64,000 nt of DNA, taken from assembly GCF_001476285.1 (NCBI RefSeq), contig NZ_LDRU01000001.1, positions 62,001 through 126,000 of the forward strand, read 5' to 3'. Within the stretch, counting starts at the first letter, position 1, and every line of letters begins with the position of its first letter. Both the position numbers and the translations under genes were made by a program. The notes beneath the pieces are model-generated. The model did not search any database. It was not told the DNA's origin and worked only from the letters and a program-made list of their open reading frames with translations. Source of the stretch: Microbacterium testaceum. GTDB lineage: Bacteria > Actinomycetota > Actinomycetes > Actinomycetales > Microbacteriaceae. Shown here piece by piece: positions 8,482 through 17,639 of the stretch.

Positions 8482-9402
8482 TCAGCTGACGGGGTCGACC
8501 GCCGGCTGCTCGCCCTTGACGCCCGAGGCGCCGAGGTTCTTCTCGAAGATGGCCTCCCAGGTGGAGCCGCCGTCGGTGAACATGGTGTTCACGAACTCCT
8601 GGAACGCGGTGTCGCCCTTGGCGAGGCCGACGCCGTAGCGCTCCTCGCTGAAGGGCTCGCCCGCGATCTTGAGGTTGTCGGGGTCCTGAGCGGCGTAGCC
8701 GAGGAGGATGGCCTCGTCGGTCGTCACCGCGTCGACCTCGCCGTTCTTCAGCTTCTCGACGCACTGCGAGTACGTGTCGAACTCGACGACCTTGGCGGGT
8801 GTCTCTTCGCGGATGCGCTGGATCGGCGTCGAACCGGTGACCGAGCAGACCGTGGTGTCGGCGGTCAGCGAGTCCTTGCCGGTGATGGTGTCGTTGTCGG
8901 CGGCGACGAGCAGGCCCTGTCCGGTCAGGAAGTAGGGACCGGCGAACGCGATCTGCTCCTTGCGCTTGTCGGTGATCGAGTAGGTACCGACGTAGTAGTC
9001 GATGTCGCCGTTGATGATCGCCTGCTCACGGTTCGCCGAGGCGATGGCCTTGTACTCGACCTTGGAGCTGTCAGCGGGGTCGTAGCCGAGCGACGCAGCG
9101 ATCCACCGCGCGATGTCGACGTCGAAGCCCTTGCGCTCGCCCGTGACGGGGTCGAGGTAGCCGAGGCCGGGCTGGTCTTCCTTGACGCCGATGACGACCT
9201 TGTCGGCCGCCTTGATCTTGTCGAACGTCGGGCTGTTCTCGATGGTGACGTCGGTGGCGACCGCGCCGTAGACCGGGGCGTCGCTGCTGCCGCCGTCGGA
9301 TCCCGCATCGGGCGAGCCGGGGGTGCCGCTGTTGCAAGCCGTCAGGGCCAGCAGGCTCGCGGCGAGGACGCCGAGGCCTGTGAGAGTACGAGGTTTACGC
9401 AT
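8482..9402 (-). CDS. gluB: Glutamate-type ABC transporter substrate-binding lipoprotein
   Basis: This is the extracellular solute-binding protein of the importer. The 306-residue precursor has a lipoprotein signal (MRKPRTLTG, hydrophobic stretch, LTAC) with Cys23 as the lipidated residue, then a Ser/Asp/Gly-rich linker. A family 3 binding fold follows, with KGFDVDIARWIAASLG and the DYYVGTYSITDKRKEQIAFAG segment typical of polar amino-acid binders. An AAGGAGA SD sequence precedes the ATG. The mature protein is tethered outside the membrane. Glutamate or aspartate is the probable ligand. Confidence 0.9.
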   Translation of the reverse strand: MRKPRTLTGLGVLAASLLALTACNSGTPGSPDAGSDGGSSDAPVYGAVATDVTIENSPTFDKIKAADKVVIGVKEDQPGLGYLDPVTGERKGFDVDIARWIAASLGYDPADSSKVEYKAIASANREQAIINGDIDYYVGTYSITDKRKEQIAFAGPYFLTGQGLLVAADNDTITGKDSLTADTTVCSVTGSTPIQRIREETPAKVVEFDTYSQCVEKLKNGEVDAVTTDEAILLGYAAQDPDNLKIAGEPFSEERYGVGLAKGDTAFQEFVNTMFTDGGSTWEAIFEKNLGASGVKGEQPAVDPVS

Positions 9403-9524
9403 GTGATGTCTCCTTGGTTACGTGTGCTGTGCGGAAAGGGGTCGGTGACGGCGCGTTCGGGTCGGCCGGGGGGAATGGGACACGAGTGGGGCGAGAGAAC
9501 CTCCTTGTTCGTCGCCTCTTCCGA

Positions 9525-10286
9525 TCAGTGCGTGATGAGCTTCGAGAGGAAGTCCTTCGCGCGATCGGACTGCGGGTTCGTGAAGAACTGCTCGGGAGCC
9601 GCCTGCTCCACGATCTGCCCGTCGGCCATGAAGACGACGCGGTTCGCGGCCTTGCGCGCGAACCCCATCTCGTGCGTGACCACGATCATGGTCATGCCCT
9701 CCTTGGCGAGACCGACCATGACGTCGAGCACCTCGTTGATCATCTCGGGGTCGAGGGCCGAGGTCGGCTCGTCGAACAGCATGACCTTCGGCTTCATCGC
9801 GAGCGCACGGGCGATCGCGACGCGCTGCTGCTGTCCACCCGACAGCTGGGCCGGGAGCTTGTCCGCCTGATGACCGACGCCCACGCGCTCCAGCAGCGCG
9901 CGCGCCTCTTTCTCGGCATCCGCCTTCTTGAGCTTGCGGACCTTGATGGGGCCGAGAGTGACGTTCTCGAGGATCGTCAGGTGGGCGAACAGGTTGAACG
10001 ACTGGAACACCATGCCGACATCGGCACGCAGCTTCGCGAGCCCCTTGCCCTCCTCGGGCAGGCGCGCGCCGTCGATGGTGATGGACCCGCTCGTGATCGT
10101 CTCGAGGCGGTTGATCGTGCGGCAGAGCGTCGACTTGCCCGATCCGGACGGACCGATGACGACGACGACCTCACCGCGGTCGACGGTGAGATTGATGTCT
10201 TTCAGCGCCTGGAACTGGCCGTAGTGCTTCTGCACATCGGAGACGACGACGAGGGGCTCGGAGCCCGCCGGGGGAACGGATGCCAT
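9525..10286 (-). CDS. gluA: Amino-acid ABC transporter ATP-binding protein, GluA-like
   Basis: This is the cytoplasmic ATPase driving the importer (253 residues). It shows Walker [10 protein letters not shown], the Q-loop VFQSFNLF, signature LSGGQQQR, Walker B VMLFDEP and the H-loop VTHEM, all intact. It is first of four leftward genes. The ATG is preceded directly by a TAGGGT -10 six bases away and no SD sequence, so it is probably leaderless. The next gene, gluB, has its own good ribosome site. Confidence 0.93.
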   Translation of the reverse strand: MASVPPAGSEPLVVVSDVQKHYGQFQALKDINLTVDRGEVVVVIGPSGSGKSTLCRTINRLETITSGSITIDGARLPEEGKGLAKLRADVGMVFQSFNLFAHLTILENVTLGPIKVRKLKKADAEKEARALLERVGVGHQADKLPAQLSGGQQQRVAIARALAMKPKVMLFDEPTSALDPEMINEVLDVMVGLAKEGMTMIVVTHEMGFARKAANRVVFMADGQIVEQAAPEQFFTNPQSDRAKDFLSKLITH

Positions 10287-10298
10287 GCGTTCACCCTA
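10287..10298 (-). promoter_or_regulatory. Leaderless promoter of gluABCD
   Basis: The -10 TAGGGT (10298-10293) is followed by six bases and then ATG. Confidence 0.55.
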
Positions 10299-10360
10299 TG
10301 AGAGCGACGAGCCGGCGACCACCTCGGAACGCGCGCCTTAACCGTTCTGTAACAGCGGCC

Positions 10361-11158
10361 TCACCGCGCGCGCTGCGCGAAAGCCGTCTCGTACAGACAC
10401 ACGCTCGCGGCCGTCGCGAGGTTCAGCGACTCGGCGCGGCCGTAGATCGGCAGGCGCAACGACAGGTCGGCATGAGCGAGCGCCGTCTCGTCCAGCCCCC
10501 GCGCCTCGTTGCCGAAGAGCCAGGCCGTCGGCTCCGACAGGAGGTCTCGGGATGCCAGGAAATCGTCGCCGTCGACATCGGCGGCGACCACGCGCAACCC
10601 GGCCTCGTGCGCTCGCGCGACGACGTCGGCGAGATCGAGGTCGACCGCGACGGGAAGGTGGAACAGCGACCCGGTGGTCGAGCGCACGACCTTCGGGTTG
10701 TACGGATCGACCGTGCGCCCGGTGAGGACGACAGCGTCGGCACCCGCGGCGTCGGCGGCACGGATGATCGTGCCGAGGTTGCCGGGGTCGCGCACCTCCT
10801 CGCAGATCGCGATGAGGCGCGGGTTGCCCGCGAGCACGTCCCTCAGGGCCGTCGGAGTCTGCCGAGCCACCGCGACGATGCCCTGGGGCGTGACCGTGTC
10901 GGCCATGGCATCCAGGACCGCCTCGGTCGTGTACTGCAGGTCGACGCCCGCTCGCTCGGCGGCATCGCGCACATCCGTGTGCTTCTCGAGAGCCGTCGGG
11001 GTCGCGTAGAGCTCGAGCACCGTCTCGGGCGCCCACGCGAGGGCTTCGCGCGCGGCCTGCGGACCCTCGAGGAGGAAGAGGCCGGTCTCTTGACGGGCGG
11101 CGCGCTTGCTGAGCTTGGCCACGGCGCGCACCCGCGGCGAACGGGGGTTCTCGAGCAC
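10361..11158 (-). CDS. TrmH/SpoU-family RNA 2'-O-methyltransferase
   Basis: This is a SPOUT-class methylase acting on rRNA or tRNA with S-adenosylmethionine. The 265-residue protein has an N-terminal substrate-binding domain ([15 protein letters not shown]) and the SPOUT knot with motifs [41 protein letters not shown] and [23 protein letters not shown] prefer the GTG at 11158-11156 because a TACACT -10 lies exactly six bases before it. An ATG nine codons upstream would put that -10 inside the gene. The gene sits beside the L20 operon, as in other actinobacteria. Confidence 0.85.
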   Translation of the reverse strand: MLENPRSPRVRAVAKLSKRAARQETGLFLLEGPQAAREALAWAPETVLELYATPTALEKHTDVRDAAERAGVDLQYTTEAVLDAMADTVTPQGIVAVARQTPTALRDVLAGNPRLIAICEEVRDPGNLGTIIRAADAAGADAVVLTGRTVDPYNPKVVRSTTGSLFHLPVAVDLDLADVVARAHEAGLRVVAADVDGDDFLASRDLLSEPTAWLFGNEARGLDETALAHADLSLRLPIYGRAESLNLATAASVCLYETAFAQRAR

Positions 11159-11170
11159 GTCCTCAGTGTA
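11159..11170 (-). promoter_or_regulatory. Leaderless promoter of the RNA methylase
   Basis: TACACT (11170-11165), six bases, then GTG. It decides the start codon. Confidence 0.5.
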
Positions 11171-11212
11171 TGGCGTGGGCGGCATAGACCCCGGAAGCCG
11201 CGCGGAAACGAC

Positions 11213-11244
11213 GAACGGGCGCCCTCCGGAGAGGACGCCCGTTC
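11213..11244 (-). terminator. Terminator of infC-rpmI-rplT
   Basis: Stem of 14 bases (GAACGGGCGCCCTC at 11213-11226 with 11231-11244, one mismatch) and loop CGGA, 17 bases past the rplT stop. Confidence 0.75.
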
Positions 11245-11260
11245 GGTACGAGGACGCGTT

Positions 11261-11644
11261 TTACGCGGTCTTCGGAGCGTTGACGTCGCTGGGCAGCGCC
11301 GCCTTCGCGGTCTGGACCAGCGAGGCGAACACGGCGGGCTCGTTCACGGCGAGCTCGGCGAGCATACGACGGTCGACCTGGACACCCGCGAGGCCGAGGC
11401 CCTGGATGAAGCGGTTGTACGTGAGGCCGTTCTGGCGCGACGCAGCGTTGATGCGCTGGATCCACAGGCGACGGAAGTCGCCCTTGCGCTTGCGACGGTC
11501 ACGGTACGCGTAGACCAGGGAGTGGGTGACCTGCTCCTTGGCCTTGCGGTACAGGCGCGAACGCTGACCGCGGTAACCGGAGGCGCGCTCCAGGATGACG
11601 CGACGCTTCTTGTGGGCGTTTACTGCCCGCTTGACTCTAGCCAT
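11261..11644 (-). CDS. rplT: 50S ribosomal protein L20
   Basis: L20 is needed early in large-subunit assembly and binds 23S rRNA. The 127-residue protein begins [15 protein letters not shown] and has the family's basic N-terminal extension and the [18 protein letters not shown] segment. It is last of infC-rpmI-rplT and is followed by a strong hairpin terminator. In other bacteria L20 represses this operon by binding its message. A leader structure lies in front of infC here, but L20 control is not shown by the sequence. Confidence 0.98.
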   Translation of the reverse strand: MARVKRAVNAHKKRRVILERASGYRGQRSRLYRKAKEQVTHSLVYAYRDRRKRKGDFRRLWIQRINAASRQNGLTYNRFIQGLGLAGVQVDRRMLAELAVNEPAVFASLVQTAKAALPSDVNAPKTA

Positions 11645-11673
11645 TTCTGTTTCTTCCTAACGTGCGTCGGCGC

Positions 11674-11868
11674 TCAGAGACCGAGGAGCTTCTTGGCGAC
11701 CTTCGAGTCACCGGCGGCCAGGACCTGCTCCTGGTTCAGGCGGCGGGTGCGCTTCGAGGCCTTGCCTTCGAGGTTGTGGCGCATGCCGGCCTGCTGCTTC
11801 ATGAGCTTGCCGCTACCGGTCAGCTTGAAGCGCTTCTTGGCGCCCGAGTGGGTCTTCTGCTTCGGCAT
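11674..11868 (-). CDS. rpmI: 50S ribosomal protein L35
   Basis: A 64-residue basic protein, [15 protein letters not shown] onward, with the family's usual length and order. It lies between infC and rplT with short gaps (29 bases to rplT, 48 to infC). An AAGGAAGA SD-like stretch precedes the ATG. Confidence 0.98.
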   Translation of the reverse strand: MPKQKTHSGAKKRFKLTGSGKLMKQQAGMRHNLEGKASKRTRRLNQEQVLAAGDSKVAKKLLGL

Positions 11869-11916
11869 CTGTCTTCCTTCGTTGGTGTTCCCGACGGAGC
11901 GGGAGTCTGGGGAGCT

Positions 11917-12543
11917 TTACTCGGCGGGGGCCGAGCTGGGCGTTTCTTCCGGGGCCGAGTCGCCACGGGAAGCGCTGCGCGCCGCCTCGCGGTTCGCCGC
12001 GCGCTGCGCGTTCTGCTCGGTCTTGACCTCGGACTTGTTCTTGTGCGGGGCGACCACCATCACCATGTTGCGGCCGTCGATCGTGGGGTTGGACTCGACG
12101 GTGCCGAACTCGGCGACATCTTCCGCGAACTTGCGGAGCAGGCGCACACCCTGCTCGGGACGCGACTGCTCGCGACCGCGGAACAGGATCATCGCCTTCA
12201 CCTTGTCGCCCGCCTGGAGGAAGCCCTCGGCGCGCTTGAGCTTGGTGATGTAGTCGTGAGCCTCGATCTTGAGGCGGAACCGGACCTCTTTGAGGACCGT
12301 GTTGGCCTGGTTACGACGCGTTTCCTTGGCCTTCTGCGCGGCCTCGTACTTGAACTTGCCGTAATCCATGATCTTGACCACGGGAGGCTTCGAGCTCGGC
12401 GCAACCTCGACCAGGTCGAGGTCCGCTTCCTGGGCCAGGCGCAGCGCAGCTTCGATTCGGACGATGCCGACCTGCTCGCCGTTGGGTCCGACGAGACGGA
12501 CCTCCGGGACTCGGATGCGCTCGTTGGTGCGGGGATCGCTGAT
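11917..12543 (-). CDS. infC: Translation initiation factor IF-3, apparently starting at AUC
   Basis: IF-3 keeps ribosomal subunits apart and checks the start codon and initiator tRNA. The product is 208 residues. It has the N-terminal domain ([18 protein letters not shown]), linker, and C-terminal domain ([26 protein letters not shown]), then a low-complexity Ala/Glu tail. No ATG, GTG or TTG is well placed. An AAGAGGAG SD lies six bases before an ATC codon (12543-12541) at exactly the family's N terminus. Rare start codons are known for infC and allow IF-3 to limit its own synthesis. The frame stays open far upstream, so a longer product is formally possible but unlikely. Confidence 0.9.
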   Translation of the reverse strand: MSDPRTNERIRVPEVRLVGPNGEQVGIVRIEAALRLAQEADLDLVEVAPSSKPPVVKIMDYGKFKYEAAQKAKETRRNQANTVLKEVRFRLKIEAHDYITKLKRAEGFLQAGDKVKAMILFRGREQSRPEQGVRLLRKFAEDVAEFGTVESNPTIDGRNMVMVVAPHKNKSEVKTEQNAQRAANREAARSASRGDSAPEETPSSAPAE

Positions 12544-12609
12544 GCGGAACTCCTCTTGTGTGCGGGTGGTGGCCGCCGCGATCCGATCGAATCGCGGGCG
12601 AAGAGGAGT
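12544..12609 (-). promoter_or_regulatory. infC leader: SD and anti-SD form a perfect 9-bp helix
   Basis: On the message the SD AAGAGGAGT (12557-12549) is exactly complementary to ACTCCTCTT (12609-12601). The loop between contains its own stem from CGCGAT and ATCGCG around 12579-12595. The helix would hide the ribosome site of infC. A competing pairing of GTGTG with CACAC next to it could allow switching. The gap 12544-12789 contains only this leader and the divergent promoters. Confidence 0.6.
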
Positions 12610-12768
12610 ACACACGCCACCCGGCACGGTGCTGTCAGCACCGGCTTCTGCACCCAGACGACCCCGTGCGAAACGGAGCGGAGTGCGGGAACCCGGTAGC
12701 CTGGAGCGGCAAGCGCGGGTGGGATGTGATCCTCTTTCGTACGGAGTGAGACACTCCGAAGCCCGCCA

Positions 12769-12775
12769 TAGTCTA
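12769..12775. promoter_or_regulatory. Overlapping divergent -10 elements for infC and the DUF1844 gene
   Basis: TAGTCT on the + strand (12769-12774) and TAGACT on the - strand (12775-12770) occupy the same seven bases. The infC leader would be about 220 bases long. The rightward leader would be short. Confidence 0.45.
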
Positions 12776-12789
12776 GCAGAGAGATTCAC

Positions 12790-13215
12790 GTGGACACGAT
12801 CCCCTCCGACCAGCCCGCCGACGACCACTCCGCGCACCGCCACGGAGCCGAGGACGAGCGTCTCGCCCGCTGGGAGGAACAGGAGCGCGCCGCATCCTCG
12901 GCCACCCGCGACATCGCCGACGTCCCCGCCGTCGAGGTCATCACGACCGCCGCCGTCCACCTCATGAGCGCCGCCGCCGTGAAGACCGGCCTGGCCGACG
13001 ATCCGAAGCAGCAGCTCGACCTCGACGAGGCCCGCAAGCTCATCAACGCCCTCGCCGGCCTCATCACCGCCGGCGCCCCCGAGATCAGCGACATGCACGC
13101 GCGCTCCCTGCGCGACGGGCTGCGGTCGCTGCAGCTCGCGTTCCGCGAGGCGTCGACCATTCAGGACCCGATCGGTAAGGGGCCGGGCGAGAAGTGGACG
13201 GGTCCCGTCACGTAG
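12790..13215 (+). CDS. DUF1844 family protein
   Basis: A 141-residue soluble protein of unknown role. The conserved region (about 45-125) contains [21 protein letters not shown] and [16 protein letters not shown], which define DUF1844. The N terminus is acidic, His-rich and probably disordered. The gene is conserved next to infC in many actinobacteria and is divergent from it here. The start is GTG at 12790. A weak GAGAG lies upstream. A large hairpin follows its stop. Confidence 0.88.
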   Translation: MDTIPSDQPADDHSAHRHGAEDERLARWEEQERAASSATRDIADVPAVEVITTAAVHLMSAAAVKTGLADDPKQQLDLDEARKLINALAGLITAGAPEISDMHARSLRDGLRSLQLAFREASTIQDPIGKGPGEKWTGPVT

Positions 13216-13241
13216 GTCGCTCGTTCTGGGGTACCGGCTGC

Positions 13242-13308
13242 GGGGTGCCCCTCTTCCCAGGCAAGAACGGGGACCCCTGCCCCGATTGCCTGGGAAGAGG
13301 GGCACCCC
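13242..13308. repeat. 67-bp perfect hairpin after the DUF1844 gene
   Basis: Outer arms 13242-13264 and 13286-13308 are exact 23-base complements (GGGGTGCCCCTCTTCCC and so on), and an inner stem CGGGG/CCCCG pairs 13268-13272 with 13280-13284. It may end transcription of the DUF1844 gene or be a dispersed palindromic element. Confidence 0.8.
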
Positions 13309-13545
13309 TTCGCCTGTGCCGCAGGACAGCTCCTCCGCGACACCCGCGAGGTACGGAATGGCATCCCTTCGCCCTGCGCCACCGCAGGACAGTTCCTCCG
13401 TGACACCCGCGGGGGTATAGAGGGGCACCCCTTCGCCTGTGCCGCAGGACAGTTCCTCCGTGACACCCGCGGGGCTATAGGGGAGCACCCCTTCGCCCTA
13501 AGGCACCGCGGGGCACCTCCTCCCTAACACCCGCGGGAGGAGGGG
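13301..13545. repeat. Four tandem copies of a 60-63 bp repeat
   Basis: Units begin at 13301, 13361, 13424 and 13484. Each contains CCCCTTCGCC, a GCAGGACAG-like segment and TCCGTGACACCCGCGGG. The first three are 60, 63 and 60 bases long, so the leftward frame stays open. With the hairpin before it and the 13583 repeat after it, this fills the 437-base gap 13216-13652, where I see no gene. Confidence 0.8.
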
Positions 13546-13582
13546 CGGCTCGGTGGACCGTGGGGTGGTCTGCCGGAGCCGA

Positions 13583-13607
13583 GGTCCCTGAGCCTGTCGA
13601 AGGGACC
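13583..13607. repeat. Short inverted repeat of a widespread intergenic type
   Basis: Arms GGTCCCT (13583-13589) and AGGGACC (13601-13607) enclose GAGCCTGTCGA. The wording CCTGAGC.TGTCGAAGGG resembles an intergenic repeat common in many high-GC bacteria. This is recalled, not searched. Confidence 0.55.
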
Positions 13608-13652
13608 GGGACCGCTGAGGGCGACCCCCACGCCGTCGGAGTGCTGTGCGGG

Positions 13653-14480
13653 TCAGGCGTCGGAGCTGCGGTGCAGCTTCACCGTCAAAGAATCGACGAG
13701 CACGGCGATGCGATCGTCGGCGGACCAGCGGCGCGCGATGCGCGCCAGCACGGCGTCCAGCTCTTCCTGCTCGAGGCCCGACATCAACTGCAGGTGCACG
13801 ACCAGCTCGGGCCCGCGCAGGCGGCCCGTCGGATCGCCCGACTCGACCGCGAGATCGAGCACGGCGAGCTCCCCCGAGATGCTTTCCTGCAGCCCGGTGA
13901 AGATCGTCGGCGACGTGTGCGCCGGCTCCCACGGCTCGCCCTGCGCAATGGCCCAGACCGCGGGGCGGCGCAGGACGAACTCCGTCTCGGAGGCCGGGTC
14001 GATCACGATGAGCTCGGTGTCCTCGGACGCCGCGGCCAGGGCCGTGCGGCGGCCGTCCGCGGGGACGGGGCGGGCCGTGGCATCCCATGTCTGGAGGGCC
14101 GCGACGGACGTGAACACGGGCAGCACTTTGCGACCGTCGGGGGCGGCCACCGTCACGATCGACAGCTCTTGGGTCTTGTCGACCTCGAGTCCGTGCGGCC
14201 CGACGCCATGATCGCCCTTCTCAGCGACGAGGGGGATCAGGAGGCGCGCTTCGCGGTACGCGTCGACCACTGCGCGTGCATCGCCGTCCCCCGTGCGGAA
14301 CGCGAGCAGGGCCGCCAGCAACGCGGGATCGGCGGAGCCGTCGTCGCCCGAGTGGGGGTTGGCCTGAAAGCTGCGCCCCTCCCAGGGGACGCCGGCCGAG
14401 TCCGCGTGGGCACCGTGCGCGCCGTGCGCGTGAGAACCGTGCGCGTGGGCGCCGTGCGGATCGTCAGTGTCCGGCGACAT
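13653..14480 (-). CDS. SseB-family protein with a His-rich N terminus
   Basis: The 275-residue product contains two SseB-like regions (about 75-175 and 195-270), a family of uncertain function related to the secretion enhancer SseB. Residues 8-26 are nearly all His, Ala and Gly ([20 protein letters not shown]), encoded by a short tandem repeat. This could bind metal or be a simple-sequence expansion. I chose the ATG at 14480, which overlaps the end of priA by 17 bases. Upstream in-frame codons lie deeper in priA. It is the last gene of the his cluster, a placement also known from other Microbacteriaceae. Confidence 0.82.
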   Translation of the reverse strand: MSPDTDDPHGAHAHGSHAHGAHGAHADSAGVPWEGRSFQANPHSGDDGSADPALLAALLAFRTGDGDARAVVDAYREARLLIPLVAEKGDHGVGPHGLEVDKTQELSIVTVAAPDGRKVLPVFTSVAALQTWDATARPVPADGRRTALAAASEDTELIVIDPASETEFVLRRPAVWAIAQGEPWEPAHTSPTIFTGLQESISGELAVLDLAVESGDPTGRLRGPELVVHLQLMSGLEQEELDAVLARIARRWSADDRIAVLVDSLTVKLHRSSDA

Positions 14481-15210
14481 CCAGTGCCTCGGCCAGCGTG
14501 AACTGGCCCGCGTAGAGCGCCTTGCCGACGATCGCACCCTCGACGCCCAGCGGCACGAGTTCGCGGAGCGCCGCGATGTCGTCGAGGCTCGATACGCCGC
14601 CCGAAGCGACGATCGGCTTCGGCGTGCGCTGCGTCATCTCGCGCAGCAGCTCGATGTTGGGGCCGCGGAGCGTGCCGTCCTTGGTGACGTCGGTGACCAC
14701 GTAGCGGCTGCAGCCGGCGTCCTCGAGGCGGTCGAGGACGGTCCAGAGGTCGCCGCCGTCGCGGGTCCACCCGCGCGCCGCGAGCGTGGTCCCGCGGACG
14801 TCGAGACCGACGGCGATCGCTTCGCCGTAGCGGTTGATGACGTCGGCTGCCCACTCGGGGTTCTCGAGCGCCGCGGTGCCGAGGTTGATGCGGCTCGCGC
14901 CGCTCTCGAGTGCCGCCTCGAGCGAGCGGTCGTCGCGGATGCCGCCGGAGAGCTCGACCTGCACGCCCTTGACCTGCTTGATGACCTTGCGCATCACGTT
15001 CGCGTTGCTGCCTCGACCGAAAGCCGCGTCGAGGTCGACGAGGTGGATCCACTTCGCGCCCTGGCGAGCGAAGTCCGCCGCGGCGTCGACGGGGTCGCCG
15101 TAACTGGTCTCGGTGCCGGCCTCTCCCTGGGTGAGGCGGACGGCCTTTCCGTCGGCGACATCGACCGCCGGAAGCAGCACAAGTTCGGGCGTGGACGCGA
15201 AATCGTTCAT
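14464..15210 (-). CDS. priA: Phosphoribosyl isomerase A (HisA, possibly also TrpF activity)
   Basis: This TIM-barrel enzyme isomerises the ProFAR intermediate of histidine synthesis. In many actinobacteria that lack trpF it also isomerises phosphoribosyl anthranilate. The 248-residue protein has the N-terminal Asp motif [15 protein letters not shown] and phosphate-binding loops ELSGGIRDD and [11 protein letters not shown]. The ATG at 15210 follows a GAGGAG SD sequence. It follows hisH by 46 bases. Dual activity is inferred from the family and cannot be tested here. Confidence 0.92.
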   Translation of the reverse strand: MNDFASTPELVLLPAVDVADGKAVRLTQGEAGTETSYGDPVDAAADFARQGAKWIHLVDLDAAFGRGSNANVMRKVIKQVKGVQVELSGGIRDDRSLEAALESGASRINLGTAALENPEWAADVINRYGEAIAVGLDVRGTTLAARGWTRDGGDLWTVLDRLEDAGCSRYVVTDVTKDGTLRGPNIELLREMTQRTPKPIVASGGVSSLDDIAALRELVPLGVEGAIVGKALYAGQFTLAEALDVAGH

Positions 15211-15256
15211 GGCTCCTCGGACCCGTCGGCGCATCTCGCCGAGCCTGGGCACGAGG

Positions 15257-15907
15257 TCACACAGTAGTCGTGCGCAGCCCGTCTATCCAATTGGCGAGGA
15301 GCCGGATGCCGGCCTCGCCCGACTTCTCGGGATGGAACTGCGTCGCCGACAGCGGCCCGTTCTCGACCGCCGCGAGGAACGGCGCCCCGTAGGTGCACCA
15401 GGTCAGGACGGGCTCGGGGAACGGCGGGGTGACCTCGAGCGACCACTCCTGCGCCGCGTAGGAGTGCACGAAGTAGAAGCGCTCGTTCTCGATCCCGTCG
15501 AACAGGCGCGAACCGGCTCCGGATGCCACGGTGTTCCAGCCCATGTGCGGGAGCACCGGGGCCTCGAGCTCGGCGACGGTACCGGGCCACTCCCCCAGAC
15601 CCTCCGTGTCGGCCCCGCGCTCGATGCCGCGCTCGAACATGACCTGCATGCCCACGCAGATGCCGAGAACCGGCCGACCGCCGGCGAGACGCCGGTCGAT
15701 GATCTCTCCGCCGCGGCTCTCGTTCAGGGCACCCATCACCGCGCTGTACGCGCCGACACCCGGGACGAGCAAGCCGTCGGCGTCGAGCAGCAGCGAGCGG
15801 TCGGAGGTCAGTCGCGCATCGGCACCGGCCTCGATCAGCGCTTTGACAGCGGAGTGGACGTTGCCGGAACCGTAGTCGAGGACAGCGACGAGCGGCTTGG
15901 ACGTCAC
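15257..15907 (-). CDS. hisH: Imidazole glycerol phosphate synthase glutaminase subunit
   Basis: HisH releases ammonia from glutamine and passes it to HisF. The 216-residue class I amidotransferase has the nucleophile Cys84 in LGICVGMQ and the His/Glu pair in QFHPEKSG near the C terminus. The start is GTG at 15907, overlapping the hisB stop (GTGA). hisF is not in the window. Confidence 0.95.
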   Translation of the reverse strand: MTSKPLVAVLDYGSGNVHSAVKALIEAGADARLTSDRSLLLDADGLLVPGVGAYSAVMGALNESRGGEIIDRRLAGGRPVLGICVGMQVMFERGIERGADTEGLGEWPGTVAELEAPVLPHMGWNTVASGAGSRLFDGIENERFYFVHSYAAQEWSLEVTPPFPEPVLTWCTYGAPFLAAVENGPLSATQFHPEKSGEAGIRLLANWIDGLRTTTV

Positions 15908-16518
15908 AGTGCGCCCTTGGTGCTCGGGATGCCGTCGACCAGCGGGTCGAGCGCCTTCGCCTGGCGGAACGCCCGCGCGAGCGCCTTGTACTCGGCCTCG
16001 GCGATGTGGTGCGGGTCGCGCCCCCCGAGGACGCGCACGTGCACCGTCAGACCCGCGTGGATCGAGATCGCCTCGAACGAGTGCCGAACGAGCGAGCCGG
16101 TGAAGTGACCACCGATCAGGTGGTGCTCGAAGCCCGCGGGCTCGCCCGTGTGCACGAGGTAGGGGCGGCCACTGATGTCGACGACCGCCTGGGCGAGCGC
16201 CTCGTCCAGGGGGACCAGGGCGTCGCCGTAGCGTGCGATGCCCGACTTGTCGCCGAGCGCCTGACGGATCGCCTGCCCGAGCACGATCGAGGTGTCTTCG
16301 ACGGTGTGGTGTGCGTCGATGTGCGTGTCGCCGGTGGCGCGCACGCGGAGGTCGGTCAGCGAGTGCTTGGCGAACGCCGTCAGCATGTGATCGAAGAACG
16401 GAACCGTGGTCTGGATGTCACTGGCACCGCGTCCGTCGAGGTCGAGCTCGAGCTCGATGTGCGACTCGCTCGTCTCTCGCGTGAGAGAAGCGGTGCGGGG
16501 CGTGGCGGGGCCGGTCAT
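15904..16518 (-). CDS. hisB: Imidazoleglycerol-phosphate dehydratase
   Basis: HisB dehydrates imidazole glycerol phosphate using two manganese ions. The 204-residue protein has the metal-binding motifs [25 protein letters not shown] and the second half HHLIGGHF and DPHHIAEA. It lacks the phosphatase domain of enteric HisB, as expected in actinobacteria. The ATG at 16518 overlaps the hisC stop (ATGA). Confidence 0.96.
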   Translation of the reverse strand: MTGPATPRTASLTRETSESHIELELDLDGRGASDIQTTVPFFDHMLTAFAKHSLTDLRVRATGDTHIDAHHTVEDTSIVLGQAIRQALGDKSGIARYGDALVPLDEALAQAVVDISGRPYLVHTGEPAGFEHHLIGGHFTGSLVRHSFEAISIHAGLTVHVRVLGGRDPHHIAEAEYKALARAFRQAKALDPLVDGIPSTKGAL

Positions 16519-17600
16519 GACCGCGATCCTACCGAGGCGAGGGCATCGAGGAACGCGGTCGTCTCGTCGGCCGTGCCCGCCGTCACGCGCAGGTGGTGCG
16601 CGATACCGACGTCGCGGATGAGGACGCCGCGGTCGTACAACGCCTTCCAGGTGGCGGCGGGGTCGTCGACACCCCCGAAGAGCACGAAGTTGGTCCACGA
16701 CTCGTGCGCCGAGTAGCCGAGAGCCGACACCGTGGCCGAGATCCGATCGCGTTGAGCGACGATCTCGTCGACCATCGACAGCATGGTGTCGGCGTGGCCG
16801 AGCGCCGCAGTCGCCGCAGCCTGAGTGAGAGCACTCAGGTGGTACGGGAGCCGCACGAGGCGCAGGGCGTCGACGAACGCCGGGTCGGCGGCGAGGTAGC
16901 CCACTCGCGCACCGGCGAAGGCGAAGGCCTTGCTCATGGTGCGCGAGATGACGAGTCGAGGACGACCGGGCAGCAGGGTGACAGCGGACGGCTCGTCGCG
17001 GGGCGCGAACTCCTGGTAGGCCTCATCGACGATGACGATCCCGTCGGTCGCGTCGTAGACCGCCTCGACGACGTCGAGTCGAAGCGGCGTCCCCGTGGGG
17101 TTGTTCGGCGCGCACAGGAACACGATGTCGGGACGCTGCTCTCGCACCTGGGCTGCGGCCGACTCGGGGCTGAGCGTGAAGTCGTGCGCGCGGTCTCCCG
17201 CGATCCAGCGCGCCCCGGTTGCGCGCGTGAGGATCGGGTACATCGAGTAGGTCGGCGCGAAGCCCATGGCCGTCCGTCCGGGCCCGCCGAACGCCTGCAG
17301 GATGTGTTGAAGCACCTCGTTCGATCCGTTGGCCGCCCAGATCTGTTCGGGCGTCAGGCCGTGACCGAGGTAGCCGGCGAAAGCCTCACGGAGGCCGGTG
17401 AACTCCCGGTCTGGATACCGGTTGACGTCGCGCAGCGCCCGGGCGACGGCATCCAGGATGTCGTCGGCCACTTCCGCCGGAACGGGGTGCGTGTTCTCGT
17501 TCACGTTGAGGGCCACAGGCAGAGCGGCTTGCGGAGCGCCGTAGGGCGTCATCCCGCGGAGGTCATCGCGGAGAGGGAGGTCGTCGAGGCGCACAGTCAC
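16515..17600 (-). CDS. hisC: Histidinol-phosphate aminotransferase
   Basis: This PLP enzyme makes histidinol phosphate. The 361-residue protein has [10 protein letters not shown] at the N terminus, the cofactor Asp/Tyr region IVDEAYQEF, and the PLP lysine in [17 protein letters not shown]. The start is GTG at 17600. A TACCAT element lies seven bases before it with no SD sequence, so it is probably the leaderless first gene of hisC-hisB-hisH-priA-sseB. Confidence 0.95.
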   Translation of the reverse strand: MTVRLDDLPLRDDLRGMTPYGAPQAALPVALNVNENTHPVPAEVADDILDAVARALRDVNRYPDREFTGLREAFAGYLGHGLTPEQIWAANGSNEVLQHILQAFGGPGRTAMGFAPTYSMYPILTRATGARWIAGDRAHDFTLSPESAAAQVREQRPDIVFLCAPNNPTGTPLRLDVVEAVYDATDGIVIVDEAYQEFAPRDEPSAVTLLPGRPRLVISRTMSKAFAFAGARVGYLAADPAFVDALRLVRLPYHLSALTQAAATAALGHADTMLSMVDEIVAQRDRISATVSALGYSAHESWTNFVLFGGVDDPAATWKALYDRGVLIRDVGIAHHLRVTAGTADETTAFLDALASVGSRS

Positions 17601-17639
17601 CTCACCAATGGTAGGCCGCCGCGACGATCAGCCGACGCC

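Noticed and set aside
12544..13488. Extension of the infC frame upstream to give 523 residues
   Set aside because: The added part runs through the leader, antisense to the DUF1844 gene and into tandem repeats. A good SD sequence supports the AUC start instead.
13301..13545. CRISPR array
   Set aside because: Copies abut each other with no unique spacers.
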